From Glandiceps talaboti (taxonomy: Eukaryota; Hemichordata; Enteropneusta; Spengelidae): a stretch of 64,000 nt of DNA. Position 1 is the first letter of the stretch. The number at the start of each line of letters is the position of its first letter. The DNA lies in NCBI RefSeq assembly GCF_964340395.1, contig NC_135553.1, forward strand, positions 13,716,501 to 13,780,500, given 5' to 3'. The position numbers and the translations under genes were made by a program. The notes under the pieces were generated by a model. It saw nothing but the letters and a program-made list of their open reading frames with translations, had not been told where the DNA came from and made no database searches. This document shows, piece by piece, positions 39,501 to 50,290 of this stretch.

Positions 39501-41702
39501 CATTAAAGTTTAACCAAAGAAAATGATAATGACGACTGTATCAGAAAAAAGGAAAAAAATTTACTGCATCTAAATGTATGTGTGTACAGGCCCCTACCAG
39601 GGAACCCCCAAGCAGGTGCCCAAACCTGATGTATGTACACTTCACAATCACAATGTTTTATTTAAGGTCAGCTGCCTGGGAACACAGGCAAATTCATAGG
39701 GAACTGCGGTAACATTAGTGATGAAAAATTGAAGTGTCAATTGGACAAAATGACAGGGGAACCCCGGTAACATTTACCTACTTACCACCCTTAAATAAAA
39801 CACTGCGTGACTTCTCTCTCAATTTCTTTGTGTCATGATGAGGACCTCACTCAAGCTTGTTTGCTCCAACAGAAGTTACTGGACTCCTTTCTGATGAGGA
39901 AGACTCATGTGATAGTGATTGTGATGATTCAAAAAAAGAAGTGGACCCTAATCCAGATTGTGATGATTCAAAAAAAGAAGTGGACCCTAATCCAGGTAAG
40001 TTAATTGTCCACCTGTACTTTAAAAAAAATAATGCTCTCCTCTATGCTACATCGGAAAAGGACATGTTTAAAACAGTTGTTAAATGAAAACAGTAGCACA
40101 TCTAAAAATTGTCTGTGCTGCTGAGAAGTCAGAATTTTTAAGAACATACAAAGTGTCATCAGTCTTGTCATTAAATACTTGTATTTCTAAATATGTTTTT
40201 GTTTTTTAATGATATGAGATCCTTGTAAATGCCTACAAGTAATAATTGTTTCTTGAAGACACACTTGTACATTAATGACCCTTTGGGGTGGTGTGGTGCA
40301 TTTTTTGTCTTTTGTTGTGATTCAGTTTGTTTCAGGTTCTGGAGTATCAATCCAAGCTGTATAGAAATATTTACTATGAATCATTTGGGAAATCACAAGA
40401 TAAAATTTAACATATATATATGTGATAGCTATAATGTGTGGTATACAGCAAGAATAGTTGGTTGGCAGCTCTTTTCTTTTGAATTCAAAAATTCTTGTCT
40501 TTGCTAACAGTGATTTTGAGTTGCATAATTTGTGAACATACCATCTTTACTGCATAGGCTTGATATTTTACACAGTGACTATAATTTTTTCATTAGCCTC
40601 CAGTGAGGGAATACAAAGAATAAGTATACATAATCAGACAAGTCAACCAGAGATTAGAGAAAATTGTGGACCTAAGAAGGGGTCATCTACAGGACCTAAA
40701 AATAGATCAACCACAGGTAAGTGTAAAATAAGTGCTAAACTGTCATAGAATGACTGGTTGTGATGGCTTCTGTCAATATCTGTTCCCAAGGAGGAAATAA
40801 GTTAGTCACCCAGAATGAATCAGACTGTTTTCCTCCAGTCAAATGAAATTGCATTCATTTCAAGTTACTTGCAGCCCGTTCGGGAACAGGTTGCTGTTGC
40901 TGGTCAATGTGTGTTTTATAATACACTACAGTGTACTTTATTGTTCCGGTACTAATGTCAGATCAATCCCTAAATGTCTTGATAGACAGTATCAAATGCT
41001 AAGCAAGGATCTTCGAGCATAAAAACTGACAATGCATGAGAAGGGGTCTGATGGATTACTTGCATTGCAGGATATGGAGTACTGTCACACCCCACGCACA
41101 TGTGGACGTACATATGCTAACAAATTGTTAGTGTCACACTTTCTTTCAAGCAGTTGTGGGCTGACATAGTATTTGGATGCAACATGAGTATGAAAAGACT
41201 AGAGTTTTGTTGCTTAATTGCTCATTTGTATATTTATCAATGCGCGTAAATCCAGAAAGAATAGGAAAGTTTGCTTTGATGGAACTTGAAACAAACATTG
41301 ATCATACAGCAATATGATAGTTCCAAAAGTTATTAAGTGCTACAGTGTCTTGTAATTGCTCATTTACATCATTAACAATGTCAGCTGAATGTTCTTCCTT
41401 GATGTCAAGGATGACAGTGAAAGTATATTGCTGAAAATTGGTCTTTTTTCTTTGTACATGTAGTTGGGACAAAGTCTAAAGTTGTTGGACGAAGAGTGCC
41501 ATGGACAAGGGCTGAAGAAGAAGCCATTGACAGGAATTTCATGTCTCACATTCAAAAGAGGAAAGCTGTAACAAAGTCTGAAGCTGAAAAATGCCTATTG
41601 AAGGAGAAAGTGTTGTGCAACAGGGACTGGAAATTAATAAAATGGCATGTTCAAACCAGAGCAATAGCATATGAAAAAAAAGGCACCAAACAACAAATGT
41701 AA
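27554..41702 (+). CDS. SET methyltransferase - repeat - zinc finger - tyrosine recombinase - Myb-like fusion gene
   Basis: Eleven exons join in one frame: 27554-27672 (ATG at 27567), 28249-28408, 30583-30775, 31434-31478, 32045-34846, 35130-35252, 36118-37353, 37975-38833, 39873-39995, 40597-40716, 41464-41702 (TAA). All introns are GT-AG with matching phases, and the coding sum is 6,006 nt (2,001 aa). The domain order is basic N-terminus, KMT5A-like SET (about 36-153), CxxC exon (154-168), about 62 SSQQ-type repeats (169 to about 1,075), acidic repeats, C2H2 and C2HC motifs (1284-1302, 1366-1385), tyrosine-recombinase fold (about 1560-1830), acidic repeats, and a Myb/SANT-like tail (from about 1935). 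The parts suggest a chromatin or DNA-binding nuclear protein. Whether it methylates or recombines is unknown. One risk is that two neighbouring genes have been joined, though the continuous phases argue against that. Confidence 0.75.
27567..30775 (+). CDS. SET-domain exons 1-3 (KMT5A/SETD8-like)
   Basis: Exon 1 gives a basic start (MSRSRRVSRQPEYKRYIREK), as in the segment before the KMT5A SET domain. Exon 2 opens with GHGVFATEPISRGDF then LEYRGKLI, matching the KMT5A G-x-G-V and SRGDFVVEYHGDLI region. Exon 3 has VDASEDDGSLGRFINDD and NPNC (residues 90-112), the cofactor-binding NHSxxPNC region, and EITYNYDG (138-145) with the catalytic tyrosine pair. KMT5A is the histone H4 Lys20 monomethyltransferase, so lysine methylation is the family role. 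The usual NH of NHS is ND here (104-105), which may affect cofactor binding. Exon-intron junctions fall inside the SET core in phases 1, 2 and 0. Confidence 0.85.
28690..30338 (-). mobile_element. GTCCCCGTC tandem-repeat element, right block in inverted orientation
   Basis: The last 50 bases (about 30,289-30,338) are the reverse complement of the left block start, ending GGGGACTAA. Inside, monomers of roughly 160 bp run in reverse orientation at about 29,760-30,280 (with GTCTGAGAAATGG), and one degenerate monomer in forward orientation lies at about 28,690-28,860. TAA follows this terminus and TAA precedes the left one at 25,120-25,122. The block sits in intron 2 of the SET-recombinase gene. 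Confidence 0.65.
31434..31478 (+). CDS. 45-nt micro-exon 4 of the SET-recombinase gene (CxxC)
   Basis: The exon encodes ASYHCRKCNPFEGDQ, in phase 0 at both ends, with acceptor TTTTTTCAG and donor GTTAGT. A CxxC directly after a SET domain recalls a post-SET zinc ligand, but the canonical CxCxxxxC is absent. Being phase 0 on both sides, it could be skipped without a frame change. Confidence 0.55.
32045..34846 (+). CDS. Giant repeat exon 5 of the SET-recombinase gene (SSQQ repeats)
   Basis: This 2,802-nt exon is open throughout (934 codons) and consists of about 62 units with consensus NLNTVPTAMSSQQ (39 nt), plus longer variants with added NTDSA. It is rich in Ser, Gln, Asn and Thr, so it probably forms a disordered linker between the SET and recombinase parts. 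A 969-bp in-frame block is duplicated (32,371-33,339 and 33,340-34,308) with only a few differences. The exon's own splice acceptor, ATGTTATCTCAACAG, is a copy of the repeat consensus ATGTCATCTCAACAG. A repeat-free basic end (SPSKKRHRSE) looks like a nuclear localisation signal. Donor GTATGT. Confidence 0.8.
35130..35252 (+). CDS. Acidic repeat exon 6 of the SET-recombinase gene
   Basis: Forty-one codons, phase 0 at both ends, with a tandem acidic repeat DSSDEDVVM, DSSNEDVVM, DSCNED. The acceptor follows a long T tract and the donor is GTAAGT. Acidic Ser/Asp repeats of this kind are typical of casein-kinase-2-like sites in nuclear proteins. No fold is expected. Confidence 0.65.
36118..37353 (+). 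CDS. Zinc-finger exon 7 of the SET-recombinase gene
   Basis: There are 412 codons in phase 0. The first 110 are acidic and Ser-rich. Two metal-binding motifs follow: C1284-x2-C1287 with H1297 and H1302 (CYYCDKKQTHIARHLKLMH), and C1366-x2-C1369 with H1381 and C1385 (CVHCGGMFFKDTLWRHVQTC). Between them lies a conserved-looking block KYSKERKRSFSLIVNKGNKA. The rest (HEFWKVLSDMKKDEVTSAI, FGEKLFKKHG, VIKTVRALGRFNG) reads as the helical N-terminal core-binding part that precedes a tyrosine-recombinase catalytic domain. C2H2 or C2HC modules with this spacing are expected to bind DNA. Confidence 0.75.
37975..38833 (+). CDS. Tyrosine-recombinase catalytic exon 8 of the SET-recombinase gene
   Basis: Phase 0 start, phase 1 end, 286 codons. 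Box I Arg lies in FNRRRSGEVSRL (1643-1645), the beta-hairpin Lys in TRGKKGGKVPILLS (about 1692-1696), box II Arg in TRMRKHVAT (R1766), the GH in LAQYMGHD (H1792), and the nucleophile position Tyr in VHSNFYR (Y1801). Gly-His to Tyr spacing equals that of phage integrases (GHxxxxTxxxY). The first His of HxxR is Thr here. Tyrosine recombinases cut and rejoin DNA through a 3'-phosphotyrosine. Eukaryotic relatives include Crypton elements and their domesticated descendants. Retention of R-K-R-H-Y suggests real constraint, but activity is not shown. Confidence 0.8.
39873..40716 (+). CDS. Acidic and linker exons 9 and 10 of the SET-recombinase gene
   Basis: Exon 9 (39873-39995) and exon 10 (40597-40716) are both phase 1 on each side. 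Exon 9 holds a perfect 39-nt tandem duplication (39,917-39,955 and 39,956-39,994) encoding DCDDSKKEVDPNP twice. Exon 10 encodes a polar, Gly/Lys/Ser-rich linker (GPKKGSSTGPKNRSTTG). The equal phases mean either can be skipped without a shift. Confidence 0.6.
41464..41702 (+). CDS. C-terminal Myb/SANT-like exon 11 of the SET-recombinase gene
   Basis: Seventy-nine codons ending in TAA at 41,700-41,702. After a basic lead (SKVVGRRVPWTRAEEEAIDR) comes a three-helix-like pattern with spaced tryptophans (PWTRAEEEAI, NRDWKLIKWHV), similar to Myb/SANT or homeodomain-like DNA-binding folds. Related multi-copy fish and invertebrate proteins that pair such a tail with the recombinase-like domain are familiar to me only from memory. 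No clear poly(A) signal was located downstream. Confidence 0.65.
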
Positions 41703-42740
41703 TGTATGGTTTTGCTATTGATCAGAATTGTCTGGTTTATCTCCTATCTAGGCAGTGATCAAATTGTGACTTTTAACTGATTCGTGATTAGTCAACCCTC
41801 ATGTGATAACCAATATTGCACATAGCTCACAGTAGATGACAGTGACAGTGAGGTATGTCTAATTATTTAATGCTTCACATGACCTTGTTTGTTCATGTAA
41901 AATAACACTGTCAAGTAACTATGTAGGTTAAACTGTGTGGTATACTATAAGCCATTTTCTACTGAAATTTGAAATTTTCATTCTCCAACACAACAACTTT
42001 TAAAAGCTGTACCTGAAGCATTCATCCAGTCTAACTAAGGTATTCACCAGCAGACTGAAGGAATTGACATAAACAAACAGCAGGTGTTAACATGTTAGAA
42101 ACACCACCACTCACTGGCTTAGTGAGTGAGTCCCATGTACATGTATGTGAAATGGTCCCCATCTCTGTTCAAAGTAGGCCTGTAAGCCCGTGGTTTCACA
42201 GTCAGAAGTGGTCACCAGATTGATATACTATGTATGTCCACAGTAAATTTGACATATATGTCTAGACACTTCGGATGTACTAGTAATGTGCTTGGCAATC
42301 TGTACGTGTTCTAAAAACCTCACTTTCAGTGATCTTTCCATCTCCCCGATTCAGTCTTGATCACACTGACTATCACTACCGCCCCCACATTTAATGCGAT
42401 ATGTTGGACCCTTCAGATCCTTTTTGTCTGTCTTGTCCTTTCGTTTTACTAACAATTGCTTGCATGATCATCTAAACAAAGATGGGAGCCATTTCAGTCT
42501 TTCCCATGCATCGGACCACTGTCACAGTGTTAATATCACTCACTTAACCCAGTGAGTGGTTATGTTTCTAAACATGGTAAGTAACACCTTTTGTTCTTAG
42601 CTTAGCTAATTCATGTCAATTTTTTTCAGTCTGCTGATGAAGTTGATTAGTTAGAGGATGAAAGCTTCAGGTGTAGCTTTCAAAAGTTGTGTTTGAGATT
42701 GAAAAGTTCAATCCCTGCTGGAGGAAGTCTTGGATAATGT
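41703..42740. other. Spacer after the SET-recombinase gene
   Basis: This holds the 3' untranslated region and flank. No further gene is seen. Confidence 0.5.
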
Positions 42741-42744
42741 AAAT

Positions 42745-42960
42745 GACACATATATTGGGTTCTGTCCATCTGTTCCTGCATGTGAGCATCTGAAGTCATA
42801 TTTTTTTGACAAGACTGAGTTTATTTCTGGCAAACTTGGCACGAGTATAACATACATGCTTGTTTATTTCTTTTGTGACACATGTTCTAATATGGCTGCT
42901 CGGTGGCCATTTTGTTTGTGCTTTTCATGCCCTACATCATACTATAGTGCACAATGTGTG
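42745..42960 (+). repeat. Isolated monomer of the GTCCCCGTC repeat family
   Basis: It resembles the monomers at 25.2-26.1 kb (GGTTCTGTCCATCTGT, then AATATGGCTGCTCGGTGGCC and CATTTTGTTTG) but without the GTCCCC terminus. Confidence 0.55.
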
Positions 42961-43240
42961 GAAATTAAGTATTCTTATGTAGAGTGCATTCAGTAGCATC
43001 ATTGTCTGATATAATTTAAGTTATAATATACCTAGTGATAATGCTGTGCCATGATTCGCTAGAATCAGTCACATGATAGGAAAATAGAATGACTATTTCC
43101 CTAGGGAAATAGTTCCATCAACTATTACATGGTCATGTGACCACCGCACATTCACAGCAGGTCAAAATGGCAGCTTCGAACGATGTCGTCTGCCAACCTC
43201 AAGAAAAGAGGGCAAGATTTTCATGAGGTATATTATAAAA

Positions 43241-43428
43241 CACATATTGCCTGGCCTATATTTGGGCTATAGCACCTGTTTATTACCCCTTCGTGACTGT
43301 GAGTTACCAGAATTACATGCTATTTCCCTTGGCTTCGGCCTCGGGGAAATAGCATGTGATTCTGGTAACTCACAGTCCCTCAGGTGTAATAAACGAGTGC
43401 TATAGCCCACATGGCCAGGCAATATGTG
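43241..43428. repeat. 188-bp foldback palindrome with arms of about 87 nt
   Basis: The left arm starts CACATATTGCCTGGCC and the right arm ends GGCCAGGCAATATGTG. The arms pair over most of their length, with a loop around TTGGCTTCGGCCTC. Sequence just outside (CCTAGTGATAATGCTGTGCC at 43,031) also occurs inside the repeat block at about 25,471, there without the palindrome, which suggests a MITE-like insertion. Confidence 0.75.
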
Positions 43429-43989
43429 TTCACTATAATGAGCTATTTTGTGTGGAGAATATTCATATTTTGAGAGCTGTTAACTCCAAAACTTTGATGC
43501 TATTAAAGCATGTAGATACCTCATGCAAAGAAAGAGGTTAAATTGGCAAAGAAAATAATAAAATCCAGAAAAGTGCTTGTAAGTCTTTGCCTGCTTCAAA
43601 ATAGCGATCATCTTGGTTGCATAAACTTTGTTGGGGTTGGGATGTCTTTAGGTCTTGATTCCTATAACTAAATATCAAAATACAGAAAGTCATTTTACTC
43701 ATCTTTCCACCTGTGTAATAATTGTGTAAAGGTTGTGTAAAGGTGGTAAGTATGGACAGAATGTCATCTTTGGCCTTTTTTGCCTCCAGTCAAATCTTCC
43801 CTAGGTGATGTGGCAGGTCAAAGGTGATACTTTGTTTCATGCTACCCCTAGACAAAGGTGGTAGTAATCATGTGGGTCACAAGTGTGGTGATGGAAGGGT
43901 AAAGATGTGTAAATTATAAGACTTGCAGTGTAGTGTATGCATGATTTCTGCAGTGTAATTGGCATTAATATTACTATTGTTTTCATTTA

Positions 43990-44430
43990 ATGAAAATTGA
44001 TGCTTCTCTGGTAGTTGGTGAGTTAGGAGTTTGATAATTCTCTGCTGTATTTCATAAATTGGTGTTAACTTTGGAATCAGAGTTTGTTAAGAAGCTGGGG
44101 TTTTTTTTGTTGCTTCTCTCAGACTGGTAGTTGGTGAGTTAGGAGTTTGATAATTCTCTGTTGTACCTCATAAATAGGTGTTAACTTTGGAATCAGAGTT
44201 TTGTTAAGAAGCTGTTTTTATGGCCTTTCTCAGAGTGGTAGTTGCTGAGTTAGGAGTTTGACTGTTGTACTTCATAAATAGGTGTTAACTTTGGAATCAG
44301 AGTTTTGTTAAGAAGCTGTTTTTATGGCCTTTCTCAGAGTGGTAGTTGCTGAGTTAGGAGTTTGACTGTTGTACTTCATAAATAGGTGTTAACTTTGGAA
44401 TCAAAGTTTGTTAAGAAGCTGTTTTTTTTA
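43990..44430. repeat. Tandem repeat, about four units of 103-115 bp
   Basis: Units start GGTAGTTGGTGAGTTAGGAG at about 44,010, 44,126, 44,238 and 44,340. The last two are nearly identical. No coding content is seen. Confidence 0.85.
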
Positions 44431-45225
44431 AAGATAGCCTTTGGTCTGATAGGGCAGGACTGATTCAATGCAAAATATGACCTAGTGAAGTAACTATGTA
44501 TTAAGTTCCACCAACTGTGGTTGCCGACAATCATGTGTGCATATAAGTTTCTTGTTAACTAGATGCCACCAGGTGTGGTATAGTACTGACATTTTAAAAC
44601 AATGGCATTGCCATGGAAATTTACCACACAATTTAATTTTCATATGAGCATTTTCCAATCACAATTAGTCAATTTTCAATGTAATTGAAATGTCTGACCA
44701 TCAAGCCTTTGTGTTGTGTTACACTAGCAATAAATGCCATCGGAACTGGCTTTGATTCTAGGCTACATATTCTTGTAATTACTCACTTATCACACCAACT
44801 GATTTCAAAATCTCAACCTTTTGCTGACAAAGCAATATTAACGTGTGCTGTAAGGTTTTGATTTTTGGCGCCTGTTTTTGAAAGACAGCTAACATGAGCT
44901 AGAGCAACTAGGATAGTTCATCAAAACATTTTATTCAAAGTTGAAGGCTTTTTGACATTGAGTTTTCCAAGTTCATGTTTTTCCTCTTCATATGCAAGTT
45001 TGACTTGACAGTTTGAAGGAAATTGTTTTTCTGAGAAATGACTTTCTTACCCAATATCAAAATAACATGGGTTCTTAGCATGGCATATTTGTAACTTTGT
45101 TGGCTTTGATGTTTGTAAAAAAGAGTTTGTGCACTCTCCTCAGTCGCACGTTCTACCATGTTACAGTGTTACTTTGTAAATGATCCTACTTATTCAAAGT
45201 GTTGTTTTTCTTTTTCATAATTGTG

Positions 45226-48200
45226 AAGTCGAAGTCAAAGGTCTGTCATGTTGCCATATTACTAAGAGTGTGTGGATGGCCTTATTTGTCACTTAAATTA
45301 TCACACTCCAGGGCCTTCCATTGTACCATGGTACCAAGGGTGTGTAAATGGTCCTGCTTTTCTGTTGAAAATACACACACCAGGGTATTACTTTGTAGCT
45401 TGTATTGTGTACATGATTTGACTTATTTGTGTCTTCTATTTAAAATTACAGCAGAAATTGAATCTCTCATCTGTGGCCTGAGCTTTGGTGACTTTGTGGT
45501 GACCATAGTATAAGGAACTTGAATGGATACTAGGCTACATACTAACTTGTTTGCTAACCTATCACAGTCTTATTTCATAAGCACAATACTTTAAACTCAC
45601 TTTCCTAAATATAACAACAATGGAATAATTTTGATTCATGTTCCTCTTCCTGGAAAAATGTTTTAATGCAGGTAGTAGCTAGTCACTAACTGGACAAATC
45701 TCTGTTGTACAGGAAAGAGTTTGACCTTTGTAAACAGAATTTTTTTGTTATTAAGTTTTTTTCAAAGTAAATTTGTTAGTCACATAAGGCACAATAATTT
45801 TTGGCAGATGGGGGGGAGGGGGGCAGGTTTATTTAATACAAATGCATCATGTAACCTACTTTAGACTCCATGTGAGTTCTGCCAACTATGGTCACTACAC
45901 CGTCACCTGGGCTCAATGCATTGTCATACATAAATTTAGCTGTGACCATGGGCTAGTGTATCGATCGACCACATTCTGAAAATAATGCATGGCTTTCCTT
46001 GGAAATGTACCATTTAATTCATTTTTTTGGTTGCTGTTCAAAGCTGCATAGCCTGTAGTTGACCTATTGTCTGTTTACATTCTGGGACTTCCTAATTTTC
46101 CACTTCAGAACACAATAATGTCTCCCTCTCTACCAAACTCCCATGAGTGTTTAAATGACCCCATGTTAAACTTTAAAAAATACATTTTACCAAAATACTA
46201 TGAATGTGTAAATGTTCAACTTTCCTCATAAGTACACACTACAAACTCCTTTCATTGTGCCATATTATTACTATGATTGTATAAATGGCCAACTTTCAAT
46301 GTATAAATGGACAGTCAAAGGTCTGTCATGTTGCCATATTACTAAGAGTGTGTAGATGGCCTTATTTGTCACTTAAATTATCACACTCCAGGGCCTTCCA
46401 TTGTACCATGGTACAAAGGGTGTGTAAATGGCCCTGCTTTTCTTTTGAAAATACACACACCAGGGTATTACTTTGTAGCTTGTATTGTGTACATGATTTG
46501 ACTTATTTGTGTCTTCTATTTAAAATTACAGCAGAAATTGAATCTCTCATCTGTGGCCTGAGCTTTGGTGACTTTGTGGTGACCATAGTATAAGGAACTT
46601 GAATGGATACTAGGCTATATACTAACTTGTTTGCTAACCTATCACAGTCTTATTTCATAAGCACAATACTTTAAACTCACTTTCCTAAATATAACAACAA
46701 TGGAATAATTTTGATTCATGTTCCTCTTCCTGGAAAAATGTTTTAATGCAGGTAGTAGCTAGTCACTAACTGGACAAATCTCTGTTGTACAGGAAAGAGT
46801 TTGACCTTTGTAAGCAGAATTTTTTTGTTATTAAGTTTTTTCAAAGTAAATTTGTTAGTCACATAAGGCACAATAATTTTTGGCAGATGGGGGGGGGGAG
46901 GGGGGCAGAGTTATTTATACAAATGCAACATGTAACCTACTTTAGACTCCATGTGAGTTCTGCCAACTATGGTCACTACACCGTCACCTGGGCTCAATGC
47001 ATGGTCATACATAAATTTAGCTGTGACCATGGGCTAGTGTATCGATCGACCACATTCTGAAAATAATGCATGGCTTTCCTTGGAAATGTACCATTTAATT
47101 CATTTTTTTGGTTGCTGTTCAAAGCTGCATAGCCTGTAGTTGACCTCTTGTCTGTTTACATTCTGGGACTTCCTAATTTTCCACTTCAGAACACAATAAT
47201 GTCTCCCTCTCTACCAAATTACCATAAGTGTTTAAATGACCCCATGTTAAACTTTAAAAAATACATTTTACCAAAATACTATGAATGTGTTAATGTTCAA
47301 CTTTCCTCATAAGTACACACTACAAACTCCTTTCATTGTGCCATATTATTACTATGATTGTATAAATGGCCAACTTTCAATGTATAAATGGACAGTCAAA
47401 GGTCTGTCATGTTGCCATATTACTAAGAGTGTGTAGATGGCCTTATTTGTCACTTAAATTATCACACTCCAGGGCCTTCCATTGTACCATGGTACCAAGG
47501 GTGTGTAAATGGTCCTGCTTTTCTGTTGAAAATACACACACCAAAGTATTACTTTGTAGCTTGTAATGTGTACACAATTTGACTTGTGTCTTCTATTTAA
47601 AATTACAGCAGAAATTGAATCTCTCATCTGTGGCCTGAGCTTTGGTGACTTTGTGGTGACCATAGTATAAGGAACTTGAATGGATACTAGGCTACATACT
47701 AACTTGTTTGCTAACCTATCACAGTCTTATTTCATAAGCACAATACTTTAAACTCACTTTCCTAAATATAACAACAATGGAATAATTTTGATTCATGTTC
47801 CTCTTCGTGGAAAAATGTTTTAATGCAGATAGTAGCTAGTCACTAACTGGACAAATCTCTGTTGTACAGGAAAGAGTTTGACCTTTGTAAGCAGAATTTT
47901 TTTGTTATTAAGTTTTTTTCAAAGTAAATTTGTTAGTCACATAAGGCACAATAATTTTTGGCAGATGGGGGGGAGGGGGGCAGGTTTATTTAATACAAAT
48001 GCATCATGTAACCTACTTTAGACTCCATGTGAGTTCTGCCAACTATGGTCACTACACCGTCACCTGGGCTCAATGCATTGTCATACATAAATTTAGCTGT
48101 GACCATGGGCTAGTGTATCGATCGACCACATTCTGAAAATAATGCATGGCTTTCCTTGGAAATGTACCATTTAATTCATTTTCTCCATTGCCCAAACAAA

Positions 48201-50290
48201 AATACTCAGTACCTGAACAATAATTGAAATCTCTGACTAACCCTGAAGCTTTGGAGTATGTGGAGTGATAATATAAGTGGACCTGGCATTCTGGGCCACC
48301 TACTCACTTTTTGTTCACCTATCACACCATTTTATTTAAAAAGTTCAACCTTCACTGAGTACCATGGTGGAACTGTATTTGTTATTGTTCATTTGAAGTC
48401 AGTTTTTCACATTTTTTGAAATATAAATAAACTGAACAAGGCTTGGGTATACTTTATGTAAACATCATGTTCAAAGTTTAAGTTGAAACTTTTCTTACTT
48501 CATTTTTTCTCTTCATGTGCAAGTTTTACTTGCCAGATCATCTAAGAAACCCTTTTAAGTAGAAGTCTTTATTCCAAAACCAAATAATGTTGGTCCACAA
48601 CATAGCAAAGTTCTAACTTTTGGTTTTGATGTTTCAAATAAAAGTATATGTTCAGTATATTGTTTCTGTGTCTGTTGTAATATCCCCCTAAAGTCTAATA
48701 TCTAGCAAGACCACATATATGAAGTGCTGTCAAATGTGAGAACAATATATTGAGTCATCAGTCATCTTACAATTGTGTATTGGTTGCTGTTCAAAGCTGC
48801 ATAGCTTGTAGTTAACCTCTTGTCTGTTTACATTCTGGGACTTCTTAGTTTTCCACTTCAGAACACAATAATGTCTCCCTCTCTACCAAACTCCCATGAG
48901 TGTTTAAATGACCCCATGTTAAACTTTAAAAAATACATTTTACCAAAATACTATGAATGTGTAAATGTTCAACTTTCCTCATAAGTACACACTACAAACT
49001 CCTTTCATTGTGCCATATTATTACTATGATTGTATAAATGGCCAACTTTCAATGTATAAATGGACAGTCAAAGGTCTGTCATGTTGCCATATTACTAAGA
49101 GTGTGTAGATGGCCTTATTTGTCACTTAAATTATCACACTCCAGGGCCTTCCATTGTACCATGATACCAAGGGTGTGTAAATGGTCCTGCTTTTCTGTTG
49201 AAAATACACACACCAAAGTATTACTTTGTAGCTTGTATTGTGTACATGATTTGACTTATTTGTGTCTTCTATTTAAAATACAGCAGAAATTGAATCTCTC
49301 ATCTGTGGCCTGAGCTTTGGTGTCTTTGTGGTGACCATAGTATAAGGAACTTGAATGGATTCTAGGCTACTTGTTTGCTAACCTATCTCAGTCTTATCTC
49401 AAAAGCACAATACTTTAAACTCACTTTCCTAAATATAACAACAATGGAATAATTTTGATTCATGTTCCTCTTCCTGGAAAAATGCGTCAATGCAGGTAGT
49501 AGCTAGTCACTAACTGGACAAATCTGTAATGTACAGGAAAGAGTGTGACCTTTGTAAGCAGAATTTTTTATGTTATTCATTTTTTTATAAAGTAAATTTG
49601 TTAGTGAGATAAGGCACAACAATTTTTTGGCAGATGGGGGTGGGCCAGAGTTATTTATACAAATGCATCATGTAACCTACTTTAGACTCCATGTGAGTTC
49701 TGCCAACTATGGTCACTACACTGTCACCAGGACTCACTGCATGGTCATACATAAATTTAGCTGTGACCATGGGCTAGTGTATCAATCGACCACATTCTGA
49801 AAATAATGCATGGCACTACCTTGGAAATGTATCATTTAATTCATTTTCTCCATTGTCCAATCAAAAATACTTGGTACTTGAACATGTGAAGTGATAATGT
49901 AAGTGGACCTGGCATTCTGGGCCACATACTTACTTCTTTGTTCACCTGTCACACCATTTTATTTAAAATGTTCAACCTTGACTCAGACTGCAAAATTTTG
50001 GTGTGCTGGAACTGTATTTCTTATTGTCCATTTGAAGTCAGTTTTTCACATTTTTTGAAAAATAAATAAACTGAACAAGGATTGGGTATACTTTATGTAA
50101 ACATCATGTTCAAAATTTGTTTCACTTCATGCACACAATTTACTTGCCAGATCATCTAAGAAACCCTTTTAAGTAGAAGTCTTTATTCCAAAACAAAATA
50201 ATGTTGGTCCACAACATAGCAAAGTTCTAACTGTTGGTTTTGATGTTTCAATTAAAAATATATGATCAGTGTATTTTTCTGTGTCTGGTG
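45226..50290. repeat. Higher-order tandem repeat, about 1.08 kb units
   Basis: The landmark GTCTGTCATGTTGCC occurs at 45,241, 46,321, 47,402 and 49,074. The first three spacings are about 1,080 bp. The last is about 1,670 because an extra 0.6 kb segment (about 48,183-48,780, repeated at about 49,850-50,290) is included. Each unit contains degenerate submonomers of about 72 bp (ending with CACACTCC or CACACACC). Open frames of up to 102 codons starting MANFQCING recur at the same place in units but are shortened or shifted in others, so they are repeat translations. Confidence 0.85.

Noticed and set aside
45199-49313. Recurring 66-104 codon frames (MANFQCING...) in the 1.08 kb repeat
   Set aside because: Frames shift or stop in other units, and the peptide itself is a translation of 72-bp submonomers.
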